Shown here in pieces: positions 57,546-64,000 of a DNA stretch of 64,000 nt. Both the position numbers and the translations under genes were made by a program. The DNA is from Cryptomeria japonica. Its lineage: Eukaryota > Streptophyta > Pinopsida > Cupressales > Cupressaceae. The stretch is taken from positions 202,082,341-202,146,340 of the forward strand of contig NC_081408.1 of assembly GCF_030272615.1 (NCBI RefSeq), in the 5' to 3' direction. Under the pieces are notes generated by a model. The model saw nothing but the letters and a program-made list of their open reading frames with translations. It ran no database searches and had not been told where the DNA came from. The first letter of the stretch is position 1. Each line of letters begins with the position of its first letter.

Positions 57546-59477
57546 CTAATGGATCACCTAATTATTTATATATTAGGTTACCAATGTTTGTGTGGATACT
57601 ATTGTTGGAGTAGAGAATGTATTGTATAAGTTGAACTCATGTGTACTATATGTCTGAAAATTTCTCCTCATGTTCCTGAATCATGCCATATTACAAAAAG
57701 GAGAGGCATTATATAATGCAAGTGAAGTTTGTAAATAATATAACATTTAGGGGCCCAAATGCATTACCATAATAAGTAATGATTTCAGTTGAAGTTAACT
57801 ATTCTAGTTAACTATTCAATAAAATTGTTAAAGAATTGGAAAAAATAAATCCACACGTCTACATAAAAGTAATTGGCCACATGCTTAACGAATAAACTAG
57901 TTATATTGATAGCCTAACTATGAGTTGAAATAATTATATTGATGTGATGGCAACCTATCATCTCCTCAAGTGGGCACCTACTAGTCTGGCTGTTAAACAT
58001 TTCTTCATAATAGATCATGCTTAGAGTTATTGTTTTGAGTAAAATGTTAAATTATTGAACATTTTAAATTGAAGATATAAATAATGATTTTTTTACTTTA
58101 TGGTGAACTCAAGTTAGAATAAAACTCAAATATTACATGAACAAGGATAGTAGCAACAAACAAGAACATCAAAACAAGAATGCATAATATATCACATAAT
58201 AGAACCATGTTAAAATAGTATCTAATAGTCATCAAAATAAAATTTAAATTAGGGGAAGATCACCAGTAGTTGAACATGTATGAATAGTTTTGAGGGTTGT
58301 TGATATTTTTTACTCTAATAATAGTACAAATAAAAACTATTATTTGAAACATAAAATATCAATTTTTGTGTGTTTATATATTAAGAATTACAATACATTG
58401 TACCAATAGTTGTGACTTTAAAGTTGTTATTGCTATGAAATGTACCATTAGTTATAAAAAGAAACCAATCATATGATGCCACATCAGCTGCACAAGTATA
58501 GGAGCCTCCTTTGCGCGACTATTGCTCTCACCTTGTTTTTGAGTTGTTTTAGACACCTTGGCAAAAAACATGCTGATGTGGCACCATACTTGATGAGGTG
58601 GCCATGAAACCTTAGCTATAAGAAAGGGACTTCTAATGGATCTTCTCCCCTATGGACCAAAAAAGTATGAAGGAGGAGTTGTTAGATCTTGAACTCTTTT
58701 CCTATTGGCCATTTATTATTTTAGTTTTTTGGTAATGAAATAATTGGAAGGGCCAACACCCATTATATTAATATAATTTTTTTTTTTTGACAAAATCCAT
58801 AGAGAGTAGCAGAATACTAGTCACTTATTATTTCTTAAGTTAGAATGACCATGCATTAGTTACTACGAATCAACCTTTATTATAAGGAGAGCCATTGAGG
58901 AAGTATATATTCTTGATTTTTTTCACTTTTTCATTATTTTTTCAACTATCTTTAAGTTTATCTTAAAGAGCCTTAAGTTATTCATATATTATTTGACCTA
59001 TTTCTATATTACTTATTCACTTTGAGTTGTTATGGCATAAAGCTAGGATTTTTTATTAGATGAAAGGAATGGTTAGAGTAAAATAATTTATTTTCAACTT
59101 AATGACTATAAAATAAATGAGAAGAAAATAATAGTTCTATGCTTTTCAAAATAAATTTAATAGCCATCATTCTATAGGATTTGAAGAAACATTATGAGGC
59201 ATAGAGAGATATAATAATGTAGCTTCAACATTAAGTATGTCAAAATTTGGTGGGAAGAGAGAACATAGTGGTTTACTAGATTATATGATCATGGAAATAA
59301 TACTAAAATCCATGTTTTAAAAATTCATTATTGGCATTGAGGGGGAATTTGAGTGGGTATTATATGAGCTTGAGATCAAAAAATTCTTGGAAGTAATATT
59401 AAGCCTTACATACTCATAACTGCATTTTTCTTGACAAACTTTGGGTCCCCTCCTTTCTTTTATTTTCTTCCCATATT

Positions 59478-59514
59478 TTCCCCTCTTTCCCCTCTTTCCC
59501 CTCTTTCCCCTATG
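59478..59514. repeat. CCCCTCTTT microsatellite, four copies
   Basis: Nine-base unit repeated about four times; the corresponding place in unit 1 (55380) has no expansion. Confidence 0.85.
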
Positions 59515-60357
59515 TTACTTTTGGTTTTCCTTTGCGATCCTAGACTCTAAGGAACCTAAGGGTTTTTCATATGATCCCTCCAAAACATCCAAACCTCAAG
59601 CTCCCTTCCCTTTTTCTTTGTTTTCTTCAAACTTTTAGACTTCACGATATCAAGAGTTGAAGGAACACTAGCTTCTTATATGACCCCTGAAACCTTGAAC
59701 CCAAAAATCTAGTTGTTCTTTGTGCATGTCAAAGTTTTTGATCTTTACAATCCCACAAAGGTACAATTAATGCACCAAAAGGTCGATATAAAAGCTCGAT
59801 GTGGCTCATTTTTAGGAACACCTTGTATTTGAAGAGCTCCCACAACCCCATCATGTGTTGATTTTTTTCAACGACCTTGTTGTGTGACCTTTAGATTGAT
59901 CTAGCCTCTCATGCTTGCAAATTCCCCACTCTCAGTGTGCTCTCCTTATTGTTTATGCAGTCAAATGTTGGTCCATCCTTCCTCTTCCTATGTTTTTCTT
60001 TTTGTTTCTATTTTTGCTACTTGCTCTAGTTCTTGATTGGTTGGTGTAGGTTTTTATTTTATCCTATATTAGGAATAAGTTTATCCCTTCACATGATTCA
60101 ACAATTGGACCATCCAATAATCTTTTTGTGCCATAGGTTTATCCTTTATGTGACCCCATCTGACCTCAATGCCCTCAAATCAAAAATATTTTGATTGAAT
60201 TGCTTGTTTCCTACATTTTTTGAATTGTGCCCTAGTTTATTGTACCATAAAAAATGAATTCTAGTGTTTATCATTGACTATTACCATCCTTTTGAAACCT
60301 TGACTCATCCCAATTGAGTTCAAAATGTCTAAGAGTAAGAAACCCTTTCACTGCAAA

Positions 60358-61024
60358 ATTTTAGACTCTAGGGTCTCCAACAACCATAGGAAAAATGCAA
60401 ACTGTAACCTTTCAACATCCCAAGATCTTGAGATCCCCTTTGCAATTATCCATGATAACCCTGCACTTCAAAATTATAAACTTTGATGTCCTCTATAATC
60501 CCTCACCAATTTAAATATTGAGTGACCAAAACCATGAACCAAGGATTCCAAAATCACCTTGCAAAAAGGCAAACCCTTTGAGAGTAAAACTTGGGGTACT
60601 AGGAAATCTTATGATATATTATACCTTGTACATCCAATACCTCGAACCTTGAATTGCAAACTAAGAATTTAAATTTGATGTCTCTCGAGGTTTTAGACTT
60701 TAGAGAACCAACGAGAATGTAACCTTCTAAACATTATGTTAACCAAAACCCTAAACCCCAAATTCTAAAGTAACTCCACAAAAGGATATTTACTTCGTGG
60801 TCTTAGATTATGAAGGCACTTGAGAAATTTACACTTAATTAACGTAGAATGTCCAAACCCCACATTCTGCACTTTCACATTGAAGAGGAATCTACTAGGG
60901 ATCCTGAAATCTTTGATACCAAGTAGACTTGTAAACTTCTAACACTTATATCTTCTGTATACTTGATTGTTAGACCCCAAAGCTTGATCAATAGACTTAT
61001 CAATCCAAGATCTTAGACTTTGGG
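60358..61024. repeat. Degenerate ~109-bp tandem array, unit 2
   Basis: Core positions 60363, 60478, 60587, 60695, 60805, 60914 and 61015, the same intervals as in unit 1 (115, 109, 108, 110, 109, 101). Confidence 0.6.
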
Positions 61025-61383
61025 GTATCCTAAGAACTAGATCCTACAGACATAAGGTTTTCTAAAACCTCAAACCCTAGATTCTAAAATTCCCAAGATT
61101 CTGAATTAATAAATTAGGCATATTTACTAAAAAGGTAAACTATAAGTTGGATAAAGTGATTTTTCTAGGGATTCTAGGGGATTGTAATTGTTTTTTTCAC
61201 TATTGAAGGTATGATTGAGCTTCTATGGAAGATGTAGAGGCAAAAGTGGAAATCCGAGAAGTTAGCAAAAAGAAGACTAAGGCTAAGTATTATCTTGAGA
61301 AAGCACCAATCACCATGAAATATTTGTACCAAGGGCAAGTAACTTTATGTAAATTTGAGAGTGAAGTAAAATGTGTGATAGAT

Positions 61384-62117
61384 ACTTTAGCATCCTAAAA
61401 TTGTACCCTTTGTAATTTTGATCGCATTTGGGGCGCTCACCTTGGTGTTCTCATCCTCATGCTTGATTTGGACTCATTTATGTTTGTACCATACATTAAT
61501 GAATGTCATACTATCACATTATACCTCACATTGCACATTAACCGTGGCCCAAATATGGGGTAGGACCAGGGCATGTCACCTTGTTCCTCATTGGAACCAT
61601 GACACCATTCCAATGTCCTCCCTATTTGGGGCCTAATTCAAAGACTCTTCCCTATCCAAAATTTGACTGGGAAATCTTGCTTCATTTTGACCTTGTTAGA
61701 AAATTAATATAATTCATGATAGGCAAGTATATAAGGAGCTCTTCTCCTCTCATTTTGGATATATGACAAAATTGGGAATACTACATTCAACAAATCAATC
61801 ATTCAAGAATTGAAGTATTCATCATCAAGCATGTCTAAAGGACTTAAAGGTTGCTTATTCTTTATCTATCCTTTGTGGAGCAATGTTACATCTATCATTT
61901 GCAAGAATGTGTGTATCTTAGGGTTTTGTCATGTTCATGACATTTCATACAACATATGTGATTAGAATAAAGAAGCAAAGCATCATTACCAATCATTGCA
62001 AATCTAAGGCATATCTCTCCATCATTTATTTCAATTATTTGTATAATATTTCATTCAAGGTTGATTCCAAACTACGATTTGACTAAGGAAAACCCCTATT
62101 CCCATCTCTATGTGTGT
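61384..62117 (+). repeat. LTR of Ty3/gypsy-like element H
   Basis: Homologous, inverted, to the G LTR (33117-33808). Contains TATATAAGG at 61728 and ends near CCCATCTCTATGTGTG. Strong matches include CATATGTTGTATGAAATG (minus reading) and the GGTAGGACCAGG phrase. The exact ends are not certain. Confidence 0.7.
61728..61734 (+). promoter_or_regulatory. TATA box of H LTR
   Basis: TATATAA in CAAGTATATAAGGAGC, conserved in the G LTR (minus, about 33492-33500). Confidence 0.45.
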
Positions 62118-62843
62118 AGGGAATAGGTATGGAGTTGTACTCTTCAGAATAAGCTTCATTCACTGAGAGAAATCTACCCTTTTCAATGCGCAAAAATTTC
62201 AGAGGACCATAGTGTTGCATCATGGTCCCATCTTTTTAGGAATTTTTTCAAGGGTCAGATCTGATTCAGCTTATTCTACTCAATTCCGGGTGCCTAGCTC
62301 AATCCTACATCTTTAGATCACTTTTTTCACACATTATCATTCATTTTTCAGCACTATACCTATTTCAACATTTCAACTTACAAAAGAGGAAACCCAAATC
62401 AATCTAGTCCATTTAGTATTTAGCCCATATTTGACTTGTGACTAAATCTAGTGGATTCTATCCCTCTTTTGAATGCAAAGGTACTAAAGTGAAAATTGAT
62501 TTGGGGATTTCTCCCTTCTATGTTGCAAATTACCAAATCAATTTTTTCCCGCTTTATATTTTTGTGAACATGACGTCTTACACCTTTAATTCTAAATTTT
62601 GTTTTTAAATCTGAGTTTATGCAATTTTAAATTCAAATTTTCATATACAAGTTTGATTTCCTAGCAAATTTTAAAATTTTTGAGGTTAATCTCACTAAAA
62701 CCCTAATTTTTAATTTCAAAATTCAACTTGTGAATTGTATAATTTGGATTAATTATTTTAGATCTAAGTACTTTTTCAATTCCAAAATTCAAATTTTCAC
62801 TTGCAAGTAAAATTTCAAATTCAAGTGTTAAAATTAAGTAGTT
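62118..62843 (+). other. 5' leader of element H, cut by element J
   Basis: 62400-62843 matches the AT-rich leader of G inverted. No gag remains because copia J begins at 62844. Confidence 0.5.
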
Positions 62844-63293
62844 TGTGAGATTTTGCCAAGATCAAGGGCACAATGAAAAGCACAAAAGAGAGACAAAAGT
62901 ATGACAAGAACAAACTATATTCTCATCAATATACAAATGATCAACTAGATTAACCAATACAATGAATATGGGCCTACATATATAGGCAAGGCCATATGGA
63001 TATGTGAGCACACAATCATGACATGTGGCTCAATGAGAAAAAAGGGTAGGTAAGAAAAAGTAGGGGTAGGTACGAGAAATAATATAATATTCTACAAGAG
63101 GTGGATGACCCACTGAATGTGGATTGTAACAACAAGATAAGACCACAAAAGGTGGAATTTCTCCTACAAACTACATCCCTATGTGCACACTTCCCTAAAT
63201 GTCTCATATCCAAACTACGATGAGATGCATTATCCTAAGTTGACTTAAGTAAAGTGTAATAATATCCATGATGAATAATTATTTACACCAACA
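62844..63293 (-). repeat. 3' LTR of copia element J
   Basis: 450 bp, TGTGAGATT..CCAACA, i.e. TG..CA on both strands. Followed on the + side by the complement of a purine tract (63294-63304, minus TTAAGGTGGGG). No coding. Confidence 0.75.
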
Positions 63294-63569
63294 CCCCACC
63301 TTAAGTACAACTTAGGGGAATTAAGGGTCAAGTCAACAATGCAAGATGGGTCTCGGCTACTAGGCCATGATAGGTACCCATGTACAATATGCAAATGCAA
63401 GCAAGCCTATGCAATTCAATCTCTCACAAATAGAGAAAGGGAGAAAACCCAGTAGGAAAAAACTCCCCCCCAAAAGAAAGATGAATGTACAAAAGACTCT
63501 CAAAGAAGAAGGACAAAACCTCAAAGAGGAAAAAGTCCCCCCCATAAGAGAGGAAGGAGAAGTCAGTTG

Positions 63570-64000
63570 AGCCCCCCTAATGAGATATCCCACACCCCAA
63601 AGAGAGCTCGCAACTATTGGAGCTTACTCTCGGTGAAAGGTTTGGTGAATATGTTTAAAACTTTCTCTGTTGTAGGACAATACTACAAATCAATGACTTG
63701 CTCTTAAATCAACTGTCAAATTTAGTGCATATGAATCTTGATGTGTTTGGTCCACTGATGCTAGACCGGGTTCTTCGAGATCGCAATAGCACTCTAATTG
63801 TCACAATGTAGGATTGTCGGCCGTGGAGTGGTGAACCCAAACTCTGTGAGAATTTCCTGAAGCCAAATGGTCTCAGTTGCAACGTTAACAGTCCCTCAAT
63901 ACTCAGCCTCAGTCAAAGAGAGAGAAATAACATGCTTCTTCTTGCTCTACCAACAAATGGGGCCCAAACCAAGGTGAAAGTTGTAACTTGAAGTAGACTT
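63570..64000 (-). pseudogene. Copia RNase H of element J, runs off the window
   Basis: The minus strand reads SKKKHVISLSLTEAEY*GTV (about 63940-63890), TETIWLQEIL (63870), ILHCDN*SAIAISKNP (63815-63770), TKHIKIHMH (63745) and VLNIFTKPFTESKL (63655-63620), ending in DISLGGLN* near 63570. The TEAEY, CDN, TKHI and FTKP motifs are diagnostic. Several stops. A different copia lineage from E judging by LTR size and sequence. Confidence 0.85.

Larger units (their letters stand above)
53283..57552. repeat. ~4.2-kb tandem duplication, unit 1
   Basis: From ATCACCTAATTATTTATA to the LTR start region of an H-type element (57228-57545). It matches unit 2 almost throughout. Compared with unit 2 it has an extra 88-bp direct repeat (53991-54150) and about 85 bp (54440-54530) not in unit 2. 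It lies about 75 bp after the poly(A) signal of the spliced gene. No ORF of note; the visible open stretches are short and not shared in frame. Confidence 0.9.
57553..61690. repeat. ~4.2-kb tandem duplication, unit 2
   Basis: Second copy of unit 1. It has a CCCCTCTTT expansion (59480-59512), a T-run (58780) and about 40 bp (61060-61098) not in unit 1. It continues without a break into the rest of the H LTR. Confidence 0.9.

Noticed and set aside
53283-61690. CRISPR-like or centromeric satellite array
   Set aside because: Two long units with a plant LTR are a segmental duplication; there are no short identical repeats with unique spacers.

Overview
The window looks like a decayed, repeat-dominated stretch of a large plant nuclear genome. 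It is AT-rich and consists mostly of LTR retrotransposons inserted into one another, with one LINE, one small hAT-like element and one plausible spliced host gene. A gymnosperm-sized genome would fit the amount of old nested material, but the species is an inference only. No CRISPR array, rRNA, tRNA or bacterial gene organisation was seen.

Layout. 1-2750: LTR-like fragment, 52-bp tandem repeats, a 175-bp-arm inverted repeat and two 21-bp minisatellites. 2716-4279: copia remnant F (minus; gag, PBS, LTR). 4280-16426: element A (plus), flanked by near-identical 5-bp duplications. Its 3' LTR is split by element B (10496-15926, minus, gag-only), which has its own target duplication. 16427-17786: remnants of a third A-like element, D. 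17787-25739: element C (minus), built like A. 25740-33116: copia E (plus; integrase, RT and RNase H, all broken), carrying a 1.9-kb insertion with TSD GGCTG and, in its LTR, a hAT-like element with an 8-bp TSD. 33117-38850: Ty3/gypsy-like element G (minus). 41270-48118: LINE (plus) with endonuclease, RT, RNase H and an extra downstream ORF. 49.28-49.97 kb: 0.4-kb tandem repeat. 50809-52999: five-exon gene with an intact 163-codon frame. 53283-61690: two copies of a ~4.2-kb unit in tandem. 61384-62843: LTR and leader of H, related to G. 62844-64000: 3' end of copia J (minus).

The most unusual content is in elements A and C, plus a fragment in D. They have LTRs, a PBS, a coiled-coil/CCHC gag and a polypurine tract, but no recognisable protease, integrase or RT. 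In the pol position they carry a long conserved ORF ('ORF-X') with a globular N-terminal part, a basic linker and a C-terminal coiled coil. The LINE carries an extra ORF of similar layout. This suggests non-autonomous retroelements propagating an uncharacterised protein family, presumably mobilised by copia relatives such as E, which shares the PPT-flanking sequence.

Nearly all transposon genes contain stops and frameshifts and are annotated as pseudogenes. The five-exon gene is the only likely functional protein-coding locus. All domain calls come from reading translated sequence by eye; no database search was run.
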